Positions 9,435 through 17,619 of a stretch of 64,000 nucleotides of DNA are shown here, piece after piece. Position 1 is the first letter of the stretch; each line of letters starts with the position of its first letter. The notes beneath the pieces are model-generated. The model was not told where the DNA came from. It did no database searches and saw only the letters and a list, made by a program, of their open reading frames with translations. The stretch comes from Treponema phagedenis (GTDB taxonomy: Bacteria; Spirochaetota; Spirochaetia; Treponematales; Treponemataceae). The stretch spans positions 930,001 to 994,000 of the forward strand of contig NZ_CP042818.1 of the NCBI RefSeq assembly GCF_008153345.1, given 5' to 3'. Both the position numbers and the translations under genes were made by a program.

Positions 9435-9924
9435 GATTGTATGTAGGTTGTACGGCTTGGTTTTGAGCTTACCGTACAACCTACGGGCTAAAAACTTTTT
9501 TCGGAATTTTATAATTCCTCAAAAACTTTTTATAGGAGTAAAGACTCCCCAAGCCGTCTGAAATAGCGCCGGCTCGGGGAGTCGACGAGTTTCGGCTTTG
9601 CCGTATGGTGTCGAAACGTCGCGGATTGTATGTAAATTGTAAGACTTGGTATAAAAGCTGTGTCTTACAATTTACGGGCTAAAAACTTTTTTCGGAATTT
9701 TATAATTCCTCAAAAACTTTTTATAGGAGTAAAGACTCCCCAAGCCGTCTGAAATAGCGCCGGCTTGGGAGTCGACGAGTTTCGGCTTTGCCGTATGGTG
9801 CCGAAACGTCGCGGATTGTATGTAAATTGTAAGACTTGGTATAAAAGCTGTGTCTTACAATTTACGGGCTAAAAACTTTTTTCGGAATTTTATAATTCCT
9901 CAAAAACTTTTTATAGGAGTATAT
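9435..9924 (+). repeat. Tandem repeat array upstream of nrdB, 2.6 units of about 190 bp
   Basis: Units are 9435-9623, 9624-9813 and a partial 9814-9924. Each begins GATTGTATGTA, carries a long hairpin, then the leader hairpin, AAAAACTTTTT and TATAGGAGTA. Units 1 and 2 go on into a further GACTCCCC hairpin and a TTCGGC/GCCGAA segment; unit 3 instead runs into the nrdB start codon. In unit 1 the first stem is GTAGGTTGTACGG (9443-9455) with its exact complement at 9472-9484; in units 2 and 3 it is GTAAATTGTAAGAC with its exact complement. The arm sequence changed while pairing was kept. Confidence 0.9.
9822..9919 (+). promoter_or_regulatory. Structured 5' leader of nrdB (shared leader motif)
   Basis: Hairpin 1 has arms at 9822-9835 and 9852-9865. 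Hairpin 2 is GGAATT-TTAT-AATTCC (9884-9899), followed by two bases, AAAAACTTTTT and the ribosome binding site AGGAG (9915-9919). AAAAACTTTTT also precedes hairpin 2, so the flanking A and T runs can extend its stem. The same layout precedes the sugar-binding gene at 48204 and, in part, iolG. Confidence 0.7.
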
Positions 9925-10980
9925 ATGATACAAGATTCTACCATATTGGAACGGCGGGCTTTGTTTAATGAGCACGGGGATGTTGAGCTTCATAAGCGAA
10001 GGATGATCGGGGGAAATACTACGAACCTGAATGATTTTAATAATTTAAAATATCCATGGGTGAGTGAGTGGTACCGGCAGGCGATGAATAATTTCTGGAT
10101 ACCCGAAGAAATCAATATGAATACCGATGTACAGGATTATCGCAAACTGTCAAAGGCGGAAAAAACCGCATACGATAAAATCCTTTCGTTTTTAATTTTT
10201 TTAGATAGCATTCAAACGGCGAATCTTCCCAATGTCGGACAGTATATTACCGCAAATGAGGTAAACTTGTGCTTAACCATACAAGCGTTTCAAGAGGCGG
10301 TACACTCGCAAAGTTACAGCTACATGCTCGACACTATCTGTTCCCCCGAAGAGCGCAACGATATTCTTTATCAATGGAAAGATGATGAACACCTGCTTGC
10401 CCGCAATAAATTTATCGGGAATCTTTACAATGAGTTTGTTAATGACAAAAGTGCGCTTGCGCTGGTGAAAGTTGCGGTTGCAAATTACATCCTTGAAGGA
10501 GTGTATTTTTATTCGGGCTTTATGTTTTTTTACAACCTTGGGCGAAATAACAAAATGCCCGGTTCTGTACAGGAAATCCGCTATATCAACCGCGATGAAA
10601 ACACGCATCTTTGGCTTTTCCGCTCAATTATTCAAGAGCTTCAAAAAGAAGAGCCGCAGCTTTTTACCCCCGAAAACATCGAAATGTTCCGCGCAATGAT
10701 AAAAGAAGGCTGCGAGCAAGAAATAAAATGGGGGCATTATGTTATCGGTGATGATATTCCCGGCTTAAATAAACAAATGATAACCGATTATATTCAATAT
10801 TTGGGAAATCTCCGCTGCGAAAACCTTGGCTTTGAGCCCTTGTATGAAGGTCATCGCGAAGAGCCCGCCTCGATGAGTTGGGTAAGCCAATACAGCAATG
10901 CGAACCTCATCAAAACCGACTTTTTTGAGGCAAAATCAACGGCATACGCAAAATCTTCCGCAATGGTTGATGACCTGTAA
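9925..10980 (+). CDS. nrdB: Class I ribonucleotide reductase, beta (radical) subunit
   Basis: A 351-residue R2 subunit that holds the metal-radical cofactor used by the alpha subunit to make deoxyribonucleotides. Likely metal ligands are D94, E124 and H127, with the radical tyrosine at Y131 in EAVHSQSY. A second ligand set appears in LEGVYFYSGF and RDENTH. The start at 9925 follows AGGAG by 5 bases; an upstream in-frame start at 9850 would read through the leader hairpins. The alpha subunit gene is not in this window. The tandem leader array upstream is unusual. Confidence 0.95.
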   Translation: MIQDSTILERRALFNEHGDVELHKRRMIGGNTTNLNDFNNLKYPWVSEWYRQAMNNFWIPEEINMNTDVQDYRKLSKAEKTAYDKILSFLIFLDSIQTANLPNVGQYITANEVNLCLTIQAFQEAVHSQSYSYMLDTICSPEERNDILYQWKDDEHLLARNKFIGNLYNEFVNDKSALALVKVAVANYILEGVYFYSGFMFFYNLGRNNKMPGSVQEIRYINRDENTHLWLFRSIIQELQKEEPQLFTPENIEMFRAMIKEGCEQEIKWGHYVIGDDIPGLNKQMITDYIQYLGNLRCENLGFEPLYEGHREEPASMSWVSQYSNANLIKTDFFEAKSTAYAKSSAMVDDL

Positions 10981-11013
10981 ACTTGAGCAATTATAGGGCT
11001 TTTTTACAAACTC

Positions 11014-11490
11014 GTGTAATGTTCTATGATTAACGTACGGGTACGCTGATAGAAGCATTAACAGACGGCTTACGGTTCAGCATTCCTCTGGTAAGTTTGC
11101 CCACCCGTGCGAATTCCAAACGATGTTTAAAAGCATCAACACTGTTTTGTAAAATTGAAGCTTTTAAACTCGTAGGCGAAGCGAAGGCAAATTATTAACG
11201 CTTTGCCCTATGGTAAGTTTGCCCACCGTTGTTAAAATCAGAACGGGCACGGGCGCCCGTGGTTCCAAACAGAAATGAGTTTTGTCCGTACAAAAATGTA
11301 AAAGGGCAAAACTCATTGTGAAGCATTGTACACGGACGTCAAAATCAGAACTGCCACGGATGGCAAAATGAAACCGTTGTGTCAAGCTCCTTTTTATAAT
11401 AGGGAGTTAATAGAAGTTTTCAAGCTCATGGGTTTGGTTGACATGGGCGGCAAAAACTAAACTGTTGTGATACGGCAACTCGCTTAAATT
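11014..11490 (+). repeat. Intergenic hairpin element, copy A
   Basis: It starts with a TGTAATGTTCTATGATTAAC-like end and contains GTTTAAAAGCATCAAC pairing with its distal arm near 11160, the GGTAAGTTTGCCCACC module twice, and ACGGGC/GCCCGT hairpins. The terminal part with the GACATGGGCGGC loop is imperfect. Degenerate compared with copy F. Confidence 0.75.
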
Positions 11491-11516
11491 ACGCCGGCGG
11501 AATTAAGGAGATGGAA

Positions 11517-13007
11517 ATGCAAAAAGTATTTGATTCGCTTAGAAAAGCTGATATCGAATCGGCGGAACGGCACGATATGCGGGACGGCTTTTTAATGGAA
11601 AATGCGGCGCGCGGCACTGCCGAAAAAATAAAAGCCCTTATCGAAAGCGGTTTTTGCCGGACGCATAAGCCGCTTATACAAATTGTCTGCGGTTCGGGCG
11701 ATAACGGCGGGGACGGTTTGGCTCTTGCGCGTATGCTTGCGGATTACGCAAAGCTTATCGTTGTGCAGGTTAAAGAGCCGAAATCTCCGTTATGCAAGCT
11801 GCAAGCAAAGAGGCTGTGCTCAGTCGGGATTGAGGTTGCGGATACTATTGCGCCGGTGTCGGATATCCTCATTGATGCGCTTATCGGTACGGGCTTGGAA
11901 ACTCAGCTGAATGAAGAGACAATCCAAATTATCGAAAAAATGAATGCGGTAAAAACCGCTGCGGGCACCGATGCGTATGGAATTGCCATTGATATGCCGA
12001 GCGGGCTCAACATGCAGGGCATTCCGTCTCCGGTATGTTTTCAGGCGGAGTGTACCTATTCGATGGGCGCATTGAAAACGGCGTTTTACTCCGATTATGC
12101 AAAAGATTTTGTTAAACGGATTGAGTGTATTGACCTCGGTATTCCGCGCAGTGTTTATGAAAGCGCTGCGGAGCAAAGCGATACAACTGCGGTGCTTGAA
12201 CCGCAGGATCTGTGTTTGCCCGTGCGAAAAAAGCAGAATACGTATAAAACATCTTATGGGCACGCACTCTTTTTTTGCGGAGAAAAAGAAGGTGCCTGCT
12301 GTTTAGCTGCTTCCGCCGCCCTGCATTTCGGCTCGGGGCTTGTGAGCCTTTGCGGCAATAAGCCGGTGCCGCTTCCCTTTGATTTTATGTTTAACGAATA
12401 CGCTTTGACTCAACCTTTGCAAGCTTATTCCGCTATTGCACTCGGTTCCGGCTTGGGGGAACAATATACGGAAAACGCCTTGGCTTTTTTGCAGCGGGAA
12501 GAACTGCAAAACATGCCGCTTGTCCTTGATGCGGATATTCTTCATCAGCCTGAGTTGGTGCGGCTTTTGCCGAATTTCCGAAAAACCGTGCTGACGCCGC
12601 ATCCGAAAGAGTTTGCAAGTTTATTACGCAGCGCCGGTGCAGCTGATGCCGATGTTCAAACTGTGCAGGAAAACAGGTTTGCGCTTTTGCGGAATTTGAG
12701 CAAAGAATTCCCGCAGACGGTGATTATCCTTAAAGGAGCAAATCCGCTTATTGCGCAAAACGGTACGATCATGATAAATCCGCTCGGCACAAACGCCCTT
12801 TCAAAGGCGGGTACCGGGGACGTGCTTGCCGGTTTGGTAACCGCCCTCCTTGCGCAAGGCTTAGCCCCGTTTGAGGCGGCAGTACAGGCAAGTCTTGCCC
12901 ACGCAACAGCTTCCCGTTTTGCGGTCAGCTCCTATGCGCTTACCGCAACCAAACTTATCGAGCTTTGCGCACAGCTGCCCGAGCTTATAATAAAAGAAGC
13001 TGATTGA
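11517..13007 (+). CDS. nnr: Bifunctional NAD(P)H-hydrate epimerase / ADP-dependent dehydratase
   Basis: A 496-residue fusion that repairs hydrated NADH and NADPH. The N-terminal YjeF_N domain (about 1-220) has the GSGDNGGDGLALAR nucleotide motif near residue 60. The C-terminal ribokinase-like dehydratase domain has LTPHPKEF near 360 and KAGTGDVLAGL near 435. The start is set at 11517, not 11511: AAGGAG (11505-11510) abuts the first ATG but is 6 bases from the second. It lies alone between repeat A and a convergent amidase gene. Confidence 0.93.
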   Translation: MQKVFDSLRKADIESAERHDMRDGFLMENAARGTAEKIKALIESGFCRTHKPLIQIVCGSGDNGGDGLALARMLADYAKLIVVQVKEPKSPLCKLQAKRLCSVGIEVADTIAPVSDILIDALIGTGLETQLNEETIQIIEKMNAVKTAAGTDAYGIAIDMPSGLNMQGIPSPVCFQAECTYSMGALKTAFYSDYAKDFVKRIECIDLGIPRSVYESAAEQSDTTAVLEPQDLCLPVRKKQNTYKTSYGHALFFCGEKEGACCLAASAALHFGSGLVSLCGNKPVPLPFDFMFNEYALTQPLQAYSAIALGSGLGEQYTENALAFLQREELQNMPLVLDADILHQPELVRLLPNFRKTVLTPHPKEFASLLRSAGAADADVQTVQENRFALLRNLSKEFPQTVIILKGANPLIAQNGTIMINPLGTNALSKAGTGDVLAGLVTALLAQGLAPFEAAVQASLAHATASRFAVSSYALTATKLIELCAQLPELIIKEAD

Positions 13008-13090
13008 ACCACTGTTATAAAACATGAGGTTGAAAACTTGGAAGTTCTAATTTAAACAGGAACATCAAAAATTGCGGTACAGCAGTGGTT
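13007..13090. repeat. Inverted repeat between nnr and the amidase gene
   Basis: AACCACTG (13007-13014), starting at the last base of the nnr stop codon, is repeated inverted as CAGTGGTT (13083-13090). It may close a long hairpin ending the convergent transcripts, but no T run follows directly. Confidence 0.4.
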
Positions 13091-13116
13091 CCATACCTAA
13101 GCTGTTTTTTATTATC

Positions 13117-13989
13117 TTATCCTAACACTTTTTTGCTTATTTCCATTCTCATCGTATGTTGCGGATTAACCGCTTGGCAGGCAATTAAGTTTCCTTGAAG
13201 GGACAAAAACATTGTTGCTTCATTTAGTGTAAATCCGTTTTTATCCATAACAAGTTCCGCCAGATTTTTAATTGCCTTATCCGCTGCGGCGGGCATATCA
13301 TCTGCCGAAGCTACTGCGATCCATTTGTCTTCGGTTTCGATCATGGGTAAGCTGTATTGAAAATTTTTGATAACTTCTATTTTGACTTTTACCCTTCCGC
13401 TGATTTCAAGCCCGGCTCCGCTGATTTCTCCGTCACCCATTGCCGCATGTAAATCGCCCATCGCAAGCAAGGCTCCGTCAACGTTGACGGGAAGATAAAT
13501 GTTTGCTCCTTCTTTTACTTGTGTGCAGTCCATGTTTCCGCCATGTGTTCCCGGTGTGCCTGTGTTTATTTCTTCTTCTGCCGGAGCTGTGCCGATAACC
13601 CCGATCATTTTATTGAGGGGGAATCTCTTTCCTTTGAATATTCCTTCATCACCATCAATTTTAACAACAGCGACTTCACCGGTTTTTATCTCTTTTCCCA
13701 GTCTTCCGAAACCGGGTTCCACAACTGCCGTGCCTTGCTCTTCCACTTCAATTGATAAAATCGTAACTTTCAGCGTATCGCCGACTTTTGCATCTTCCAC
13801 ATAAAGAGGTCCCGTGGCGGGATTTACTTTATCAAAATTGATTCCGGCTAATTTATCATTTTCCGACTTTATTTCACAGGAAAAACAATCCATAGTTTCA
13901 AAGACAATAGTATCCTGCGATTTTGCTTTTAAAACAGGCTTGTTGTGTTTTGACATTTTATAAATCACTTGGTCTTTTTTGATTATCAT
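13117..13989 (-). CDS. Acetamidase/formamidase family protein
   Basis: A 290-residue cytoplasmic protein of the FmdA_AmdA family, which hydrolyses short amides to ammonia and the acid. Recognised by GTPGTHGGNMDCTQVKEGAN near residue 142, followed by VDGALLAMGDLHAAMGDGEI, both hallmark stretches. AAGGAG lies upstream of the start at 13989. It is a single gene with its own promoter. The true substrate cannot be told; formamide from histidine breakdown would fit with hutI elsewhere in the window, but that link is speculative. Confidence 0.85.
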   Translation of the reverse strand: MIIKKDQVIYKMSKHNKPVLKAKSQDTIVFETMDCFSCEIKSENDKLAGINFDKVNPATGPLYVEDAKVGDTLKVTILSIEVEEQGTAVVEPGFGRLGKEIKTGEVAVVKIDGDEGIFKGKRFPLNKMIGVIGTAPAEEEINTGTPGTHGGNMDCTQVKEGANIYLPVNVDGALLAMGDLHAAMGDGEISGAGLEISGRVKVKIEVIKNFQYSLPMIETEDKWIAVASADDMPAAADKAIKNLAELVMDKNGFTLNEATMFLSLQGNLIACQAVNPQHTMRMEISKKVLG

Positions 13990-14021
13990 TTTTTTCTGCT
14001 CCTTATCGTTTTTATTAAGTT

Positions 14022-14051
14022 ATTGTACCATAAAGAAGCATAATGAGTCAA
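14022..14051 (-). promoter_or_regulatory. Promoter of amidase gene
   Basis: On the minus strand, -35 TTGACT (14046-14051) and -10 TACAAT (14022-14027), 18 bases apart. Confidence 0.65.
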
Positions 14052-14134
14052 AAGAGATTAAAGACACAAAAGAGATGAAGGACTTGACAGAATTTTTAGA
14101 TTTTATATGGTTTATCGCAATTTATTGGGCAATT

Positions 14135-14235
14135 AGTACAGCGTTTTATAATTAACTACTGTTATGCAGAGCGAAGCATCGGTAGGAGATTTGTGGATTA
14201 ACATCACCATGCTAACCTCCACGGATGGCTGCTGA
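14135..14235 (+). repeat. Intergenic hairpin element, copy B (truncated)
   Basis: Begins AGTACAGCGTTTTATAATTA and continues CTACTGTTATGCAG, nearly the same as the left end of copy F. It breaks off into unrelated sequence that looks partly coding. Confidence 0.7.
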
Positions 14236-14444
14236 TACGAAAATATGATATAGCGCAAGCCGTTTATTGTAATAAAAAAAATACTTTTGTACTTATCAGA
14301 GAGCTTACCGTTGAAGAAATGCTCAAAGGTATAACTTCTAAAAGTCAATCTCAACTTGCCTGCGAAAAATTGGGCATTGAAGGTATACTGGCTCACCAAA
14401 AACATGTTTGGAATACTTGTTTTTCAATTAAGAAAATAATATAG
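14202..14444 (+). pseudogene. Possible gene remnant next to repeat B
   Basis: An open frame of about 80 codons without a credible start. It reads coding-like (TFVLIRELTVEEMLKG, then CEKLGIEGILAHQKHVW) before a TAG at 14442. Its upstream end lies inside repeat B, suggesting a gene whose 5' part was lost when the element arrived. I do not recognise the family, and chance remains possible. Confidence 0.35.
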
Positions 14445-14616
14445 TAAAATGCTGAACTTCTTGCCGGTTGTTTTAAAACGCACAGGAATTTTGAGTTTAC
14501 AGCGAATGTCGAAAAATATAAGAACACCCCTATTTTCGGGGTGGAGCTGCTCTTATTTCGACTTTTTAAAAATTTTGTATCCGCAAAGAAAAATCTTTCG
14601 GAGAAGGAGAACTAAA

Positions 14617-14958
14617 ATGAGAAAAAATAAAGTATGTTTAGCGTTTGGAATACTTGCGTTAATAATGAGTATGGCGGTATTTACCGGGTGTACTACTACC
14701 CAACCGATTGAAAACCATGCACAGTTTCCTGCTGACGGATCAAAATATGTGATTTTAGGTAGGGTAACAGTACAAGTTGATCTTGCAAAAGCCGGTGGCG
14801 GTTATATGAAATTGCTTGATGCGGCAAAAGAAATGTATCCGAATGCGGATGATGTTGTAAATGTTGTAATGGATGCAAAAGCAAAACGTAAAGATAAAAT
14901 ATTTCGATATGTAACACTGTCAGGTATTGCAATAGATTATGTGGAAGTGAAAAACTAA
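14617..14958 (+). CDS. Small lipoprotein, unknown function
   Basis: A 113-residue predicted lipoprotein: MRKNKV, a hydrophobic stretch and a lipobox ending FTGC near residue 26. The mature part (ADGSKYVILGRVTVQ, then a helical segment, then a beta-like end YVTLSGIAIDYVEV) looks like a compact alpha/beta domain. The start at 14617 has GAAGGAGA upstream; the in-frame ATG at 14449 would place 56 residues before the signal. Monocistronic, with a terminator right behind. Confidence 0.8.
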   Translation: MRKNKVCLAFGILALIMSMAVFTGCTTTQPIENHAQFPADGSKYVILGRVTVQVDLAKAGGGYMKLLDAAKEMYPNADDVVNVVMDAKAKRKDKIFRYVTLSGIAIDYVEVKN

Positions 14959-14969
14959 TTTATATTTTT

Positions 14970-15016
14970 AGTCTGCATACTCGTCGGCTCCGCAAGAAGT
15001 ATGCAGACTCTTTTAA
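14970..15016 (+). terminator. Intrinsic terminator of lipoprotein gene
   Basis: AGTCTGCATACT (14970-14981) and AGTATGCAGACT (14998-15009) form a perfect 12-bp stem, followed by CTCTTTT. Confidence 0.85.
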
Positions 15017-15106
15017 TTTGATTTGTGGCAACAGATATAAAATTGCCGCGTATTACAACCGCCAAGTGTTTAAACCAATGAGACGGAAAAGGATTCCTAA
15101 AAAACT

Positions 15107-15316
15107 AAAGCTCGACACGGCGCAAGGGCAAACCCTTGGAATTTCTACCTTCGCTTCGCCTACGAGTTTTAAAGCTTCAATTTTACAGTTTTGTGTTGAT
15201 GCTTTAAAACATCGTTCGGAATTGAGCAACGGTGAGCAAACTTACCATAGGAATGCTGAACCGCAGGACTGTTACTGCCCCATTAGCACCACAGCAGGTT
15301 AATTACAAAACGCTAG
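15107..15316 (-). repeat. Intergenic hairpin element, copy C
   Basis: Inverted relative to copy F. It has the CTCGACACGGCGCAA end, the hairpin GTTTTAAAGC/GCTTTAAAAC, the GAGCAACGGTGAGC module, and the terminal TTAATTACAAAACGCTA at about 15300-15316, some 34 bases from the stop of the COG0523 gene. Confidence 0.85.
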
Positions 15317-15349
15317 CAGCCCGATGCATATCAAGCGCAAGCCCCGAAC

Positions 15350-16240
15350 CTACTCCCTAAACAATATTTTAAGCGAATCCTTTTGCAAGTTTTTTCCGAT
15401 GACGATAGCCTTTGCTTCGTCCATTGCGTGGCAGGTTTCAATTTTGTATTGCTTGTCCACAACGTCAAAGCGCGCCCACTGTCCGTTTATCGGGGCGTAG
15501 CCTTTTACACGGTAGACGGTGCCGAATCGGTTTTGCATAAGTGCGGAAAGGCGCGCAACAAGCCCTTCGATGGATTCAATGCGGATGTCGGTAATGCCGA
15601 CGTTTTCTAAATCGGGGATTTGATTTCCTTCATCAAAGATAAGTTTTTTTGCTCTGTCATCGGAAGATGCAAGCAGCGCATCCCACCACTCAATCGGCTG
15701 ACTTTTATACGAATCGATAATCGGTGCCTGAGGGTTTAAATTGTGCAAAACCGCCCGCAGCCCGATAAGCTCTTCTGGGGCAGCCTCTTCGGTTTTTGAC
15801 AAAATAATTTGAGAAGCATTCCGTATTTGGTCTTTGTAAAAGTCTCCGAAGGTTTTAAGATATTCTTCCATACAATGGATGTCAACAATGGTAACGGGAG
15901 CTAAAACTTGGATGTGTTCGTATTCGATTTTGCGGATATTATTGATTACCGCACTGAGCATTCCGACGCCGGTAGGCTCCACGATCAAATATTCCGGATT
16001 GAGAGAATTTGCAATCGTTAAAATCGAAGAAGCAAAATCTGATTTTAGCGAACAACAAATGCATCCCTCTGTCAGCTCCCAAACTTTGAGCCTGTCCTTT
16101 TCTAAAAGACTGCCGTCTATTCCGGTTTCTCCGTATTCATTTTCCATAATAACAAATTGCTTTTTTGTTTTTTCGGAGAGGGCTTGAATAAAAGTTGTTT
16201 TGCCGGCACCGAGAAAGCCGGAGACAATAAATATTTTCAT
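15350..16240 (-). CDS. COG0523 (CobW/CobP47K family) GTPase, likely metallochaperone
   Basis: A 296-residue P-loop GTPase. Walker A is GFLGAGKTT at residues 8-16. The family metal-binding motif CxCC is present as EGCICCSL near residue 66, preceded by ENEYGETGID. COG0523 proteins insert or deliver metals, often zinc. It lies downstream of a zinc alcohol dehydrogenase on the same strand, 73 bases apart, so loading zinc into that enzyme is a natural but untested guess. The start at 16240 is chosen because MKIFIVSG directly precedes the P-loop; no strong ribosome binding site is visible. A TATCCCCG/CGGGGATA hairpin (16266-16295) lies in the gap. Confidence 0.85.
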   Translation of the reverse strand: MKIFIVSGFLGAGKTTFIQALSEKTKKQFVIMENEYGETGIDGSLLEKDRLKVWELTEGCICCSLKSDFASSILTIANSLNPEYLIVEPTGVGMLSAVINNIRKIEYEHIQVLAPVTIVDIHCMEEYLKTFGDFYKDQIRNASQIILSKTEEAAPEELIGLRAVLHNLNPQAPIIDSYKSQPIEWWDALLASSDDRAKKLIFDEGNQIPDLENVGITDIRIESIEGLVARLSALMQNRFGTVYRVKGYAPINGQWARFDVVDKQYKIETCHAMDEAKAIVIGKNLQKDSLKILFRE

Positions 16241-16313
16241 GTGTACAAACTTAACGATGCAAAGATATCCCCGAGAATTATCCTTCCCGGGGATACTGTT
16301 AGAATAGAAAAAA

Positions 16314-17369
16314 TTAGATAACAACCACAGGTTTAATTAAATCAGCGGGTTTATCCTTCATGAGATACAACGCATCTTCAACTTTTTCAAAGCCCTTAAA
16401 CGTATGGGTTATTAACTTGGAAAGATCGAGTTTTCCAATCGCAACCAAGCTGCCGAGTTTTTCCATTCTGAGCCGTCCGCCGGGCATAAGTCCGCCGTTA
16501 ATTTGCTTGTGTCCCATTCCTACACCCCATTCAACACGCGGTATTTTAACGTATGTTCCCGAGCCGAGGTAGTTTACGTTTCCGATTTTTCCGCCGGCTT
16601 TTAAAGCTTTAATCGCTTCTTCAAATGTATCAACGTCGCCGCCTGCGATGATAACCTTATCAACGCCCTTTCCGTGGGTTAAATCAAGCACTTGCTTATC
16701 AATCGGCCCGTTTTTGTAGCTGATAATATCTGTTGCGCCGTAAAACTTTGCAGCTTCAATACACTTCGGTCTTGTGCCGACTGCATAAATTCGGGATGCT
16801 CCGCGCAAGTTTGCACCGGCAACCGACATAAGTCCTACAGGCCCGATACCGATAACCAATACCGTATCTCCGTATTGAACATCGGCAAGCTCCGCCCCGT
16901 GGAATCCCGTGGGAACCATATCCGAAAGCATCGGAGCGTGCTCAACTTTAATTCCATCGGGAATAAGGGCGAGGTTTCCGTCCGCATCGTTTACATGGAA
17001 AAATTCGCTGAAAACTCCGTCTTTAAAGTTGGAAAACTTCCAGCCGGCAAGCATTCCGCCTGAGTGCATTGAATACCCTGCCTGCGCTTCAAGCGAGTTC
17101 CAGTCCGGGGTAATTGCCGGTATCAAAACTTTGTCACCGGGCTTAAAATCTTTTACGAGAGAGCCGACTTCTACAACCTCTCCGCAGGATTCATGTCCTA
17201 AAATCATATTGTGGCGCTCACCAATTGCGCCTTCCCATACGGTATGAATGTCAGATGTACACGGAGCAAGAGCAAGCGGTTTACAGATTGCATCAAGCGG
17301 CCCGCACTTTGGCGTCTCTTTTTCAATCCAGCCGGTCTCTCCGATTTTTATCATCGCAAAACCTTTCAT
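16314..17369 (-). CDS. NADP-dependent zinc secondary alcohol dehydrogenase
   Basis: A 351-residue medium-chain dehydrogenase, colinear from memory with the Clostridium beijerinckii and Thermoanaerobacter brockii secondary alcohol dehydrogenases. Zinc ligands are present as C37, H59 and D150 with E60. The cofactor motif GIGPVG is near 174. The NADP determinants G198, R200 and Y218 are kept, with T at 199 where the clostridial enzyme has S. It should interconvert ketones and secondary alcohols in the cytoplasm. The start at 17369 has GGAGG 5 bases upstream; an in-frame TTG at 17381 precedes that site. Confidence 0.9.
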   Translation of the reverse strand: MKGFAMIKIGETGWIEKETPKCGPLDAICKPLALAPCTSDIHTVWEGAIGERHNMILGHESCGEVVEVGSLVKDFKPGDKVLIPAITPDWNSLEAQAGYSMHSGGMLAGWKFSNFKDGVFSEFFHVNDADGNLALIPDGIKVEHAPMLSDMVPTGFHGAELADVQYGDTVLVIGIGPVGLMSVAGANLRGASRIYAVGTRPKCIEAAKFYGATDIISYKNGPIDKQVLDLTHGKGVDKVIIAGGDVDTFEEAIKALKAGGKIGNVNYLGSGTYVKIPRVEWGVGMGHKQINGGLMPGGRLRMEKLGSLVAIGKLDLSKLITHTFKGFEKVEDALYLMKDKPADLIKPVVVI

Positions 17370-17394
17370 AGTATCCTCCAAAAATATAGAATCT

Positions 17395-17450
17395 CAATAG
17401 AGAGCACTCTATTGACGCTTTATAATACCTAATATTTGCGAAAAAGGCAA
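17395..17450 (-). promoter_or_regulatory. Promoter and palindromic operator of the alcohol dehydrogenase gene
   Basis: On the minus strand -35 TTGCCT (17445-17450) and -10 TATTAT (17422-17427) are 17 bases apart. Just downstream, over the expected transcription start, lies CAATAGAGAGCACTCTATTG (17395-17414), an inverted repeat with perfect 8-base arms. That position fits repression by a dimeric regulator, possibly the DeoR protein encoded next door. Confidence 0.65.
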
Positions 17451-17536
17451 GCAGATAAAAAACAATAGATAGATAATTATTTTATTAAAGAAAAGAGCAG
17501 ATAAAAGAGAAATGTTCCACATAATAAAAATACGGA

Positions 17537-17563
17537 AGGGGGAAATTCCCCCTGTACTACTCC
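17537..17563 (-). terminator. Terminator after the DeoR-type gene
   Basis: AGGGGG (17537-17542) pairs with CCCCCT (17548-17553); on the minus strand the hairpin reads towards the dehydrogenase gene. Because the minus-strand T-rich stretch lies at lower coordinates (about 17526-17531), it is six bases from the stem, so efficiency is uncertain. Confidence 0.55.
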
Positions 17564-17619
17564 TGCCTTCTAATAAAAGAGTGCAAATTCCCAAATGCAA
17601 AGTTGTGTTACAGCAACAC

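Noticed and set aside
9435-9924. Simple duplication of the nrdB promoter and 5' end
   Set aside because: Units 1 and 2 continue past the ribosome binding site into a sequence that is not nrdB, so the repeated unit does not contain the gene start.
15018-15302. A 94-codon frame after the small lipoprotein
   Set aside because: Most of it is repeat C and it begins after a terminator with no promoter or ribosome binding site.
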